Assembly (NCBI GenBank): GCA_035531755.1
Contig: DATKSK010000066.1
Coordinates: forward strand, 1 to 44,096
Direction: 5' to 3'
DNA: 44,096 nucleotides
From: Acidimicrobiales bacterium
Lineage (GTDB): Bacteria; Actinomycetota; Acidimicrobiia; Acidimicrobiales; UBA8190
Shown: positions 25,480 through 32,446 of the stretch, in pieces
Layout of the letters: every line of letters starts with the position of its first letter
Position numbering within the stretch: the stretch's first letter is position 1
Notes under the pieces: generated by a model
What the model was told of the DNA's origin: nothing
Databases searched by the model: none
The model's input: only the letters and a program-made list of their open reading frames with translations
Program-made: the position numbers and the translations under genes

Positions 25480-25652
25480 GGTGTCCTTCCTTCCTGCCGG
25501 GGGGCCGCGCCGGGCGGCCCTCCTGCAGTATCCGCGCCGCTCGAGCCCGGCCACCAGGGGCGGAGGTCCCCGGTGCAGGGGCCGGGCGCTCGCCCCCGCC
25601 GCGGACGCCATGGCAGACTGCCACCGAAGCCCGTCCGTCCCCGGCACCGGTC

Positions 25653-27419
25653 ATGAGCCTCCTCCCGCAACCCACGGCACGTCGTCACCTGCGCCGGCTC
25701 GAGGCGATCCCGTCCTCGGCCTCCGTGGCCGACGCCGTCGACACGGTGCCCCTGGAGCGGTGGGCCTGGACGCTCGTGTGGTTGGGGGTGCTCACCGGCG
25801 GCATCAACCTGTGGGGCTTCTGGTGGTCGTCGCCGGTGACCGTCGCCCTGGCCGCGCTGCTGGTCCTGGCCGGCGTGGCGGGCACCGCCGCGTGCTGGCT
25901 GACGGGGAGCCCCCGGTCCGCGTGGCTGCAACGCCCGGCGCTGGGCGCCGCCCTGGCGTCAGCGGCGGTGCCGCAGGCGGTCATGATCCACACGCGCACC
26001 TTCTACAGCACCGACTCGGCCGCCTTCGACGACGTGTCGGCGCACGCCCTGGTGCACGGGGTGAACCCGTACACGGCCTCCATGGCGCCGGCGGCGCGCC
26101 TGCTGAGCGTCCCCGACCACTACTGGACCTACACCGTCACCGGGTCCCACGTGATGCACGCGTCGTACCCGGCCGGATCCTTCCTCGTCGACGTCCCGGC
26201 CATCCTGCTCGGCCTCGACCACCAGGTCGTCGACTGGGTGGACCTGGCGGCGTGGCTGCTGACCGGCGTGCTCCTCTTCGCGCTCCTCCCGGTCACGTTG
26301 CGGTGGCTGGCCGCGTTGGTGACCATCACCCCGATCTTCGTCGGCATGTTCGGCAACAGCGGGACCGACGCGCCCTTCCTGCCGCTGCTGATCCTGGCGG
26401 TGTGGCGATGGGACCGTTTCGCGCTGGGCACGGCGGCGGGCCCGGTGCGCTTCATGGGGCCCGTCGCGCTCGGGCTCGCCTGCGCCGTCAAGCAACTGCC
26501 GTGGTTCTGCGTGCCCTTCCTCGTCGTGGGCGTGGCCGTCGAGACTCGCCGCGCCGGGCGCCGCGGCGCCCCGGTGGCAACGGCCTATGTGGCGGTGGTG
26601 GTGGCCGTCTTCGCCGCCGTGAACCTCCCGTTCGTGGTGTGGCAGCCCGGCGCGTGGTTCCACGGGACCCTCGCCCCGTTCGTCGACCCGTTGGTCGCCG
26701 ACGGCCAGGGCCTCGTGACCCTGGCGACCCACGGCCTCACCGGGGGCGCCGACCTCGGCCTCCTCGATGTGGCGGGCGCCCTCGCCTACCTCTCCGTGGT
26801 GGCGGCCTTCGTCGTCTGGTACCCGGCGATGAAGCGCATCTGGCCGCTGCTGCTCCCGGTGGCCTTCTTCTTCTCGGCGCGGAGCCTGTCGAGCTACCTC
26901 GTGGACCTCTTCCCGATGGCGGTGGTGGCAGCGGTCACCGTCGCCGCCGGGGCGCGCCCGCCGTCGCAACCTCGGCCCGCGGTGGCCGCCCCGTGGGCGC
27001 GCCTGCGCGGCCTGCTGGGCGCGCGGCCGGCGCTCCTGATGGCCTTCCCCGTGACCGGCGTCGTGGTGGTGTCGCTGCTGGCGTTCTCGGCCGCGCCCCT
27101 GCAGCTGGCGGTGCGGTCGGTGCGCACCTCGCATGCCGGGCGATCGCTCGACGCCGTGACCGTGACCGTGCACAACCGGACGGCGGGCGCCCTCACGCCG
27201 CACTTCCTCGTGAACACCGGCAGCAGCGTCAACGGGTTCTGGGCGACGGCTTCGGACCGGCCCGTCGTCATCGGGCCGCACGCCTCGAGGACGGTGACGC
27301 TGCGCCCCCCGGTGGGCACGGGCGTGCCCCAGCACGGCGCCCGGTGGCTGGTGGAGGCGTACACCTCGGGCCCGCGGTGGCTCTCCACCTCCCCCCTTAT
27401 CGGCTGGCGGCGGCCCTGA
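25653..27419 (+). CDS. GT87-like membrane glycosyltransferase (DUF2029-type GT-C)
   Basis: A 588-residue integral membrane protein with about eleven helices between residues 35 and 470. The first large loop has FYSTDSAAFDDVSAHALVHG followed by NPYTASM, close to the D...A..G.NPY pattern of GT87/DUF2029 mannosyl- or arabinosyl-type transferases; one of its Asp residues is probably catalytic. After a last helix (about 465-485) comes a beta-rich extracellular domain of about 100 residues (VTVTVHNRTAGALTP) that may bind glycan. The ATG at 25653 gives MSLLPQPTARRHLRRLEAIP; earlier open frame lies in the divergent gap and has no domain. The donor is presumably a polyprenyl-phosphate sugar. Which sugar cannot be said. 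Confidence 0.75.
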   Translation: MSLLPQPTARRHLRRLEAIPSSASVADAVDTVPLERWAWTLVWLGVLTGGINLWGFWWSSPVTVALAALLVLAGVAGTAACWLTGSPRSAWLQRPALGAALASAAVPQAVMIHTRTFYSTDSAAFDDVSAHALVHGVNPYTASMAPAARLLSVPDHYWTYTVTGSHVMHASYPAGSFLVDVPAILLGLDHQVVDWVDLAAWLLTGVLLFALLPVTLRWLAALVTITPIFVGMFGNSGTDAPFLPLLILAVWRWDRFALGTAAGPVRFMGPVALGLACAVKQLPWFCVPFLVVGVAVETRRAGRRGAPVATAYVAVVVAVFAAVNLPFVVWQPGAWFHGTLAPFVDPLVADGQGLVTLATHGLTGGADLGLLDVAGALAYLSVVAAFVVWYPAMKRIWPLLLPVAFFFSARSLSSYLVDLFPMAVVAAVTVAAGARPPSQPRPAVAAPWARLRGLLGARPALLMAFPVTGVVVVSLLAFSAAPLQLAVRSVRTSHAGRSLDAVTVTVHNRTAGALTPHFLVNTGSSVNGFWATASDRPVVIGPHASRTVTLRPPVGTGVPQHGARWLVEAYTSGPRWLSTSPLIGWRRP

Positions 27420-27481
27420 CCCTGCGGCGGTGGCCAACCTCCGGGTCGGGGTGCGGGTCGGGCGGAGCGCCGGCAGCGCTT

Positions 27482-27510
27482 CTGACGTGGCGGCGGGCGG
27501 CGGTTAGCCT
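27482..27510 (+). promoter_or_regulatory. Promoter: CTGACG - 17 nt - TAGCCT
   Basis: CTGACG (27482-27487) matches four of six bases of TTGACA and lies exactly 17 nt before TAGCCT (27505-27510). The start codon at 27544 follows a leader with a strong AGGAGG-type site (27528-27534). It is the clearest promoter in the window. Confidence 0.6.
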
Positions 27511-27543
27511 CGGGTCGCAGAGCGCCGAAGGAGGTCCAACGCC

Positions 27544-27933
27544 ATGCCGTGGGAGCCGATCGCGATCACGAGCAAGGACGCCGTCGACGTGGAAGGCGAC
27601 CAGGTGCGCGTGGTGTGGTCCCTGACGAGGCGGCCGACGAGCGACTGGGCACGCGAGTTCCGCACCTGCAGCACCCAACGCAGCGGGTCCCCCGACTTCG
27701 TGCACATGCCCTCTCCCGACGTCCGCCTGGGCGGCACGATCCACTGGACCGTCCCCGCCGCCGACCTGCGCGGGGCCGTGGCCTACGTGCGGGCGTGCGT
27801 CGACGAGGCGAACCGCGCCTACCAGGAGCTCCTGGTGCGTCGGGAGGCGGACCGCCGCCGTCGGTCCGAGGAGGACCAGGCCAAGGCGGCCCGGCTGGCC
27901 GCGGCGCAGCAGGCGCTGAACGCGCTCGACTGA
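27544..27933 (+). CDS. Uncharacterised protein, 129 aa, with C-terminal coiled coil
   Basis: No family recognised. The first 90 residues look like a small alpha/beta or beta-rich domain (VRVVWSLTRRPTSDWAREF, GTIHWTVP). The last 50 form a charged helix (EANRAYQELLVRREADRRR and on to the end) likely to be a coiled coil. There is no signal peptide or TM helix, so it should be cytoplasmic. A strong ribosome-binding site (AAGGAGGT) stands 9 nt before the ATG and a good promoter precedes it, so it is probably well expressed as a single gene. The preceding GT87-like gene ends 124 nt upstream. A possible gene on the other strand overlaps its last 115 bases. Confidence 0.78.
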   Translation: MPWEPIAITSKDAVDVEGDQVRVVWSLTRRPTSDWAREFRTCSTQRSGSPDFVHMPSPDVRLGGTIHWTVPAADLRGAVAYVRACVDEANRAYQELLVRREADRRRRSEEDQAKAARLAAAQQALNALD

Positions 27934-28211
27934 CCCGGGTCGAGGGCGAGGTGTGGTGCCCGGTGCCGGCGGGTCAGCCGTCGGCGCGCGTCGGGCACCT
28001 CGGGCAACCGCTGGCGATCATGGAGATCGACGGGCGCCAGCCCGCACAACCGCCAGGCGATGGCTTCGGGGGTGGTCCCGAGAGACAAGCCGGGCGACAG
28101 GGCCGGCCCGTCGACGAGCCAGCGCGTGACCCGGATCCGCTCGACCCCTCGAGCTACGACCAGATGCCACCGGCCGTCGGGCAGCGGCACCGGGATCCCG
28201 TGGGGAAGCAT
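27819..28211 (-). CDS. Possible small protein, 130 aa, antisense-overlapping
   Basis: The ATG at 28211 opens a frame whose first 90 codons have strongly G/C third positions and read like protein (HGIPVPLPDGRWHLVVARG, RVTRWLVDGPALSPGL). The gap would otherwise be 476 nt with no gene. From about 27933 down, the frame runs antisense to the 129-aa gene and loses protein character, so the natural stop codon may have been lost or the gene may be a remnant. I recognise no family. The opposite-strand frame over the same bases is Gly/Pro/Arg-rich and less convincing. Confidence 0.4.
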   Translation of the reverse strand: MLPHGIPVPLPDGRWHLVVARGVERIRVTRWLVDGPALSPGLSLGTTPEAIAWRLCGLAPVDLHDRQRLPEVPDARRRLTRRHRAPHLALDPGQSSAFSACCAAASRAALAWSSSDRRRRSASRRTRSSW

Positions 28212-28409
28212 GGACGCTCCGTGGTATCGGACAGGATTTGCCGGCCGGTTGTGGGTAGTTTGGGAGGGGCGTGGGCCATGTGAGCGCACGATCAGTGATG
28301 GGGGGGGTACGGCGGGTGGCCTTACTGGGCAGGAACGGGTGCCCACCCGGCGAACAGGGGCCCCGACGTCCCGCGGGCCGGCGTCTGAGCACGGCGTGAA
28401 AGGCCCGAA
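28212..28409. other. Divergent intergenic region before the GGDEF gene
   Basis: The region has a lower G+C stretch (28225-28310) that should hold promoters for the flanking genes. GAAAGG at 28398-28403 is a likely ribosome-binding site for the GTG at 28410. No clear -35/-10 pair was picked. Confidence 0.4.
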
Positions 28410-29288
28410 GTGGACGCGGACGAGATAGGTCGCCGGCTCGAGGAGGAGCGCAACGACCTCCGCCGGGAGGTCCGGGACCTGCGCGACCGCTTGTCGACCG
28501 CCGAGGGCCGCTTCCGGGGTGCCGTCGAGAGCAGCACCGACGGTGTGGTCGTGGTCAACCGCGACGGCATCGTCGTCTTCGCCAACACGGCGGCCGCCAC
28601 CATGCTGGGACAGACCCGCTCCCAGCTGGTCGGCAAGATGGCGACCTTCCCGGTGGCGTCGACGGCCACCCGGCGGCCCGACCAGGAGGCCCTCCTCGCC
28701 GACATGCGGCTCGTCCCCACCGACTGGGGCGGGGAGCCCGCCGTCCTCGCCCTGTTGCGCGACGTCACCGAGCAGTCGCTGGCCGACGCCGAGACGGCCT
28801 ATCGCGCCACGCACGACCCGGTGACCGGCCTCCCCAACCGCTACCTGCTCGACGACCGCCTGAAGCAGGCGCTCGCCCGGGACAGACGGACGCCGAGGAC
28901 CCTGGCCATCCTGTTCTGCGACGTGGACGGGCTCAAGGGGATCAACGACCGCATGGGACACGGCGTCGGGGACCAGGTCCTCGTGGAGACGGCCCGGCGC
29001 ATCGAGACCGTCGTCCGGCCCGCCGACACCGCCGCCCACCTCGGCGGCGACGAGTTCGTCGTGCTGTGCGAGGACATCGACGAGGAGGCCGCCGCCGCCA
29101 TCGCCCAGCGGCTGACGACGGCGTTCGACGTCCCCCTCTCCCTGGACGGCACCGAGCTGAACGTGGGGGTGAGCGTCGGCCTCGCCGTCACCAGCGATCC
29201 CGACGCCCTTCCCGCCGAGCTGCTGGCCGAGGCGGACCACGCCATGTACCGCGCCAAGCAGCGGCGCCGCCGTCAGTCGGCGCGCTGA
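28410..29288 (+). CDS. Diguanylate cyclase with PAS domain (PAS-GGDEF)
   Basis: A 292-residue cytoplasmic protein predicted to make c-di-GMP from two GTP. A charged coiled-coil helix (about 5-38) precedes a PAS-type sensor domain (about 38-125, with DGVVVVNRDGIVVFAN). The GGDEF domain (about 130-287) follows and has the substrate loop THDPVTGLPNR, the metal site FCDVDGLKGIND and an intact signature LGGDEF (GGDEF at 212-216). The product-inhibition site RxxD is present as RPAD (203-206), five residues before GGDEF, so feedback control is likely. No EAL domain and no membrane helix. The PAS ligand is unknown. Its 3' end overlaps the convergent YfhO-like gene by 16 nt. Confidence 0.92.
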   Translation: MDADEIGRRLEEERNDLRREVRDLRDRLSTAEGRFRGAVESSTDGVVVVNRDGIVVFANTAAATMLGQTRSQLVGKMATFPVASTATRRPDQEALLADMRLVPTDWGGEPAVLALLRDVTEQSLADAETAYRATHDPVTGLPNRYLLDDRLKQALARDRRTPRTLAILFCDVDGLKGINDRMGHGVGDQVLVETARRIETVVRPADTAAHLGGDEFVVLCEDIDEEAAAAIAQRLTTAFDVPLSLDGTELNVGVSVGLAVTSDPDALPAELLAEADHAMYRAKQRRRRQSAR

Positions 29289-31546
29289 ACCGGGGCAGGC
29301 CCACCGACGCGCCGGCGCCTGGCCCGGAGCGCGCCCAGGCCGTCGAGCGGCCCCACCCACACGAGGGCGGCCAGCGTGACGGCGCCGACGGCGATCAAGG
29401 CCGGGTACGACCGGAAGCCGGCGTACGAGAAGGTGACGCGGTGGACGCCCGGCCCCACCGCCACGCCCGGCAGCGCCGGGGCGAGCATTTCGACGGCGAC
29501 CGGGTGGCCGTCGACGCGTACCGTCCAGCCCGGGTCGTACGAGGCGCTCAGGACCACGACGGCGGAACGACGCGCCACGACGGTCGCCGTGACGCGCCCC
29601 TCGGGGAGGTCGTCGCGCTCGTCGCGCACGCGCCCCGGGGAGCCGGTGACGTCCCCGACGGGCGCGGTCAGCGGCGCGGGGGCGCCGCCGCTGTAGGCGA
29701 CGGCGAGGTAGCGGGCGGCACCCGGGAGGTCGGAGCGGAGATAGGGGACGCTCATCAGGCCGACGTCGGTGCGATCCGCGCTGAGCACGCCCACGGTGTC
29801 GACGACGCGCACGTAGCCCGCCTCCGGCAGCACCCACAACCGGTAGGGACCGGCGGCCTCGACCAGGCGCGCCGGCACGGGTGAGGACATGCCGGCGGGG
29901 AGGATCATGTAGCGGACCCCGAAGAGCGGGTAGTCCCCCGGGTTGGTCTCGTCGAAGAAGAACTCGGGATCGGTCATGAGCGACGCGGTGCGCAGGGTGT
30001 AGCCCACCTCGTCGACGTCCCGGCTCTCGAGGTACTTGAACACCGGGACCACCCCCACCGTGAACTGCGAACCCCAGTTCGACGGCATCCCGGCGTAGAC
30101 GCGCCCCCCGCCGTGCCCACGCACGTAGGCGATCAGACGGCCGATCTCCGGGCCCCGGGCGCGCTCGGCGGCGCGCTGGGCGCCCACGGCCTGGGCGTTG
30201 CGCGAGGCGAAGGCGCTCGTCTGGGACCATGCCGGCGCCAGGGCCACGGCGCCGGCGGCGCCGGCCGCCACCACCAGCCCGAGGCGCCGCCCCGGTGACG
30301 CCGCCCAGGCCGCCACGCCCGGCCGTACCCTCGTCACCGCGGCGGCGACCGCCCGGGCGAGGGCGACACCACCCATGCCCGCCAGGTACAGCGCGGCGAG
30401 CTGCGCACCCATCATGAAGCGCCGCATGAAGATGTCCGTGCTCCCGGGCAGGAGCACCGTGAGCGATCCGAACGTCGTCCGGCCGAAGGAAAGGACCAGG
30501 CTCATCGCCCATACGACCACGACGGCGCGACCGCGATGGTCGGTGCGCCAGCGCGCCACGCAGACCACGAGGCCGACGGCGGCGAGGAGCGTCACGACGG
30601 GGAACCGCTGGGCGTCGTAGACCTGGCCCGACACCAGCCACGACAGCACCTGGCGCGCCCCGTACCCGTTCACGAGCGGGCCGTGGGCGAGGATCTCGTT
30701 GGTGGCCGCCCACCGACCGTCGACGATGACAGGGATGGTGACCCATGCCGAAGCGAGCAGCGACCCTGCCGCCACGGCGGCGGCGCGCCCCAGGCGCCCC
30801 CGCAGCGGTCCGGGCGCCAGGAACGGGAAGATGCCGATGGGCAGCAGGGCCAGGTACCCCGTCTCGAAGTGCAGGGCGATGGTCAGCGTGACGAAGAGCG
30901 CGGCGGGCAGGACGGCCCGGCGCGACGTCATGGCGCGCCAGGTGAAGCCCCAGGCGAGCGGGAGCGCCCACGCCGCCCACAGCTGGGCCCAGACCCCGTA
31001 GCCGATCCAGACGTAGGCCTTGGGCTCGTAGCCGACGCCCACCGCGCTGGCGAGGAACGGCGACGCCGCCGCGGCCAGCACCGAGGTGGCGCGGCTCAGG
31101 CCGAACACGCGTGCCGAGCAGTACACGGGCAACGGCCACAGCGCGAGGAGCAGGTACAGCGTCAACCGGAAGGCGGCGTCGCCACCGGTGGCCATCCCGA
31201 GCAGGCCGGTCAGCATGGCCCCGAGGCCCTGGTAGTGCAGGAAGTGCGGCGACCCGAGGCCCAGGTACGGGAACCAGCTCGTCAGGGGCACGTGGCCCGC
31301 CTGGAACCGGCGGAGGGCGAAGCGCACCATCTGCTCGTGCACCGAGCTGTCGTCGAGGTAGGCCACGGCGTTGAGCTCGGCGCGCCACTTCACCAAGCCC
31401 CACAGGACCACGGCCCCGAGGGCCACCCACGTCCCGGCGCGCGCCCACGGGCCACCCCCGACCGCGGTGGCGGCCCCGTCACCCCCGTGCGCTGCGGGGT
31501 CGGCCGGCGGCCGGGTGGCGGACGCCGCCGCCGACGTGGTCACCAT
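29273..31546 (-). CDS. YfhO-like GT-C membrane protein, 757 aa
   Basis: Predicted membrane glycosyltransferase or sugar-lipid enzyme. One N-terminal helix is followed by an extracellular loop with AYLDDSSVHEQMVRFA (Asp65, Asp66), the usual place for the catalytic acid of GT-C enzymes. About a dozen helices run to residue 440, then an extracellular domain with KYLESRDVDEVGY. Near the end, DPGWTVRVDGHPV and GVHRVTFSYAGF precede the last helix, a hallmark of YfhO-type proteins, which are needed for sugar modification of teichoic acid or similar polymers in Firmicutes. It lies 12 nt after the lipoprotein gene on the same strand, forming an operon with it. Donor and acceptor are unknown. Confidence 0.78.
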   Translation of the reverse strand: MVTTSAAASATRPPADPAAHGGDGAATAVGGGPWARAGTWVALGAVVLWGLVKWRAELNAVAYLDDSSVHEQMVRFALRRFQAGHVPLTSWFPYLGLGSPHFLHYQGLGAMLTGLLGMATGGDAAFRLTLYLLLALWPLPVYCSARVFGLSRATSVLAAAASPFLASAVGVGYEPKAYVWIGYGVWAQLWAAWALPLAWGFTWRAMTSRRAVLPAALFVTLTIALHFETGYLALLPIGIFPFLAPGPLRGRLGRAAAVAAGSLLASAWVTIPVIVDGRWAATNEILAHGPLVNGYGARQVLSWLVSGQVYDAQRFPVVTLLAAVGLVVCVARWRTDHRGRAVVVVWAMSLVLSFGRTTFGSLTVLLPGSTDIFMRRFMMGAQLAALYLAGMGGVALARAVAAAVTRVRPGVAAWAASPGRRLGLVVAAGAAGAVALAPAWSQTSAFASRNAQAVGAQRAAERARGPEIGRLIAYVRGHGGGRVYAGMPSNWGSQFTVGVVPVFKYLESRDVDEVGYTLRTASLMTDPEFFFDETNPGDYPLFGVRYMILPAGMSSPVPARLVEAAGPYRLWVLPEAGYVRVVDTVGVLSADRTDVGLMSVPYLRSDLPGAARYLAVAYSGGAPAPLTAPVGDVTGSPGRVRDERDDLPEGRVTATVVARRSAVVVLSASYDPGWTVRVDGHPVAVEMLAPALPGVAVGPGVHRVTFSYAGFRSYPALIAVGAVTLAALVWVGPLDGLGALRARRRRVGGPAPVQRAD

Positions 31547-31558
31547 GGCACGCCGGGC

Positions 31559-32302
31559 CTAGGCGGCGAGCTTGGGGTGGCGCACGCGGTGGCGGGCCGG
31601 GTGACGAGCGGGCTTGCGTGCCGGGTGGCGGGCAGGGTGCTTCGTCTTTTTCTTCTTCTTCTTCACGTGGGCGGGAACAGGCCCGCTCCCGGTCCCCGTG
31701 CCCGTCCCCGTGCCCGTCCCCGTGCCCGTCCCCGTGCCGGTCCCGGTGCCGGTCCCGGTGCCGGTTCCTGTTCCGGTACCCGTACCCGTCCCGGTGCCGG
31801 TCCCCGCGGTGGTGCCGCTGCCCGTCGTGCCCGGCAGGGGGGCGCTCGACAGGCGCCAGCGCAACGTCGGCCGCACCAGCAGCTCGAGCTGCGCCGGCAC
31901 CGCCCCGCTGGGGACCTTGAAGTACTCGCAACCCTGCACGGTCTGCCCCGGCGCCACGGGTGCGTAGAGTCCGACCCCCCCGCACTCGGGGACGATGACG
32001 GTGCTGTTGCTGTCGGCGCTGAACGTGTGACCGGCGGCGTCGCTGAGCAGCGAGATCACCGGCAGGTTCGAGAAGCTGCTCTGCCCGGTGGAGGTGTTCT
32101 GCACGGTCAGGAGGGTCGTCACCAGGTGCGAGGCGGGGTCGGGGATGACCTGGTCCAGCGTGAACGTGGCGTTCTTCGCCTGGAGCGTGCTGCCCACCTT
32201 GCCCATGGTGGCCGGCGGCGCCCCGGGCGCGCCCGAACAGCTGGCTGCGCCCAGGGCCGCTACGACAAGCAGCACCAGCGGGCGGTCATGTGGTCTGCGC
32301 AC
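31559..32302 (-). CDS. Lipoprotein with Gly-Thr linker and polybasic tail
   Basis: A 247-residue protein. The N-terminus (RRPHDRPLVLLVVAALGAASC) is a lipoprotein signal with Cys22 as lipidation site. Residues 35-155 form a beta-rich domain like DUF4352-type immunoglobulin-like modules (TLLTVQNTSTGQSSFSNLP), with Cys107 and Cys125 possibly paired. Residues about 167-205 are almost pure alternating Gly-Thr. The tail (212-247) has six Lys in a row and then HPAR/KPAR units, giving a very high positive charge. An extracellular basic tail could bind an acidic wall polymer; that is inference. The GTG start at 32302 has GGGGGGAG about 9 nt upstream and TAGCCT 21 nt upstream. The YfhO-like gene follows after 12 nt. 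Confidence 0.78.
   Translation of the reverse strand: MRRPHDRPLVLLVVAALGAASCSGAPGAPPATMGKVGSTLQAKNATFTLDQVIPDPASHLVTTLLTVQNTSTGQSSFSNLPVISLLSDAAGHTFSADSNSTVIVPECGGVGLYAPVAPGQTVQGCEYFKVPSGAVPAQLELLVRPTLRWRLSSAPLPGTTGSGTTAGTGTGTGTGTGTGTGTGTGTGTGTGTGTGTGTGTGTGTGSGPVPAHVKKKKKKTKHPARHPARKPARHPARHRVRHPKLAA
31688..31804. repeat. Hexanucleotide-type repeat encoding (Gly-Thr)n
   Basis: About 19 alternating GGx-ACx codons on the minus strand. The right half of the array (on the plus strand, lower coordinates) repeats ccccgtgcccgt almost perfectly. The higher coordinates have more varied third bases (ggttcctgttccggtacc), so the lower-coordinate end seems the younger expansion. Confidence 0.9.
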
Positions 32303-32323
32303 GTCCCGATCTCCCCCCGAGCA

Positions 32324-32329
32324 AGGCTA
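32324..32329 (-). promoter_or_regulatory. -10 hexamer TAGCCT of the lipoprotein operon
   Basis: TAGCCT on the minus strand lies 21 nt before the GTG at 32302, leaving a short leader with a ribosome-binding site. It is divergent from the AftD copy 2 promoter region. Confidence 0.5.
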
Positions 32330-32394
32330 CTCGCACGGGCCGTCGTAGCTGGTCGCGGCCCGTGCGGTGCCCCCGCCCGGGCTCGAGCGCATGG

Positions 32395-32438
32395 CATACT
32401 GGCTCGTTCCTAGTGGCACCCACGCCGGGAGGGGGGGG
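32395..32438 (+). promoter_or_regulatory. Promoter and ribosome-binding site of AftD copy 2
   Basis: CATACT (32395-32400) is a good -10 candidate. GGGAGGGGGGGG (32427-32438) is a strong purine-rich ribosome-binding site that supports the unusual TTG start at 32447. Confidence 0.45.
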
Positions 32439-32446
32439 ACGGCGCG

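Noticed and set aside
31614-31967. Plus-strand protein with Phe and Pro-Val repeats
   Set aside because: It is the antisense of the lipoprotein's Lys run and Gly-Thr linker. The minus strand has a lipoprotein signal, ribosome-binding site and promoter.
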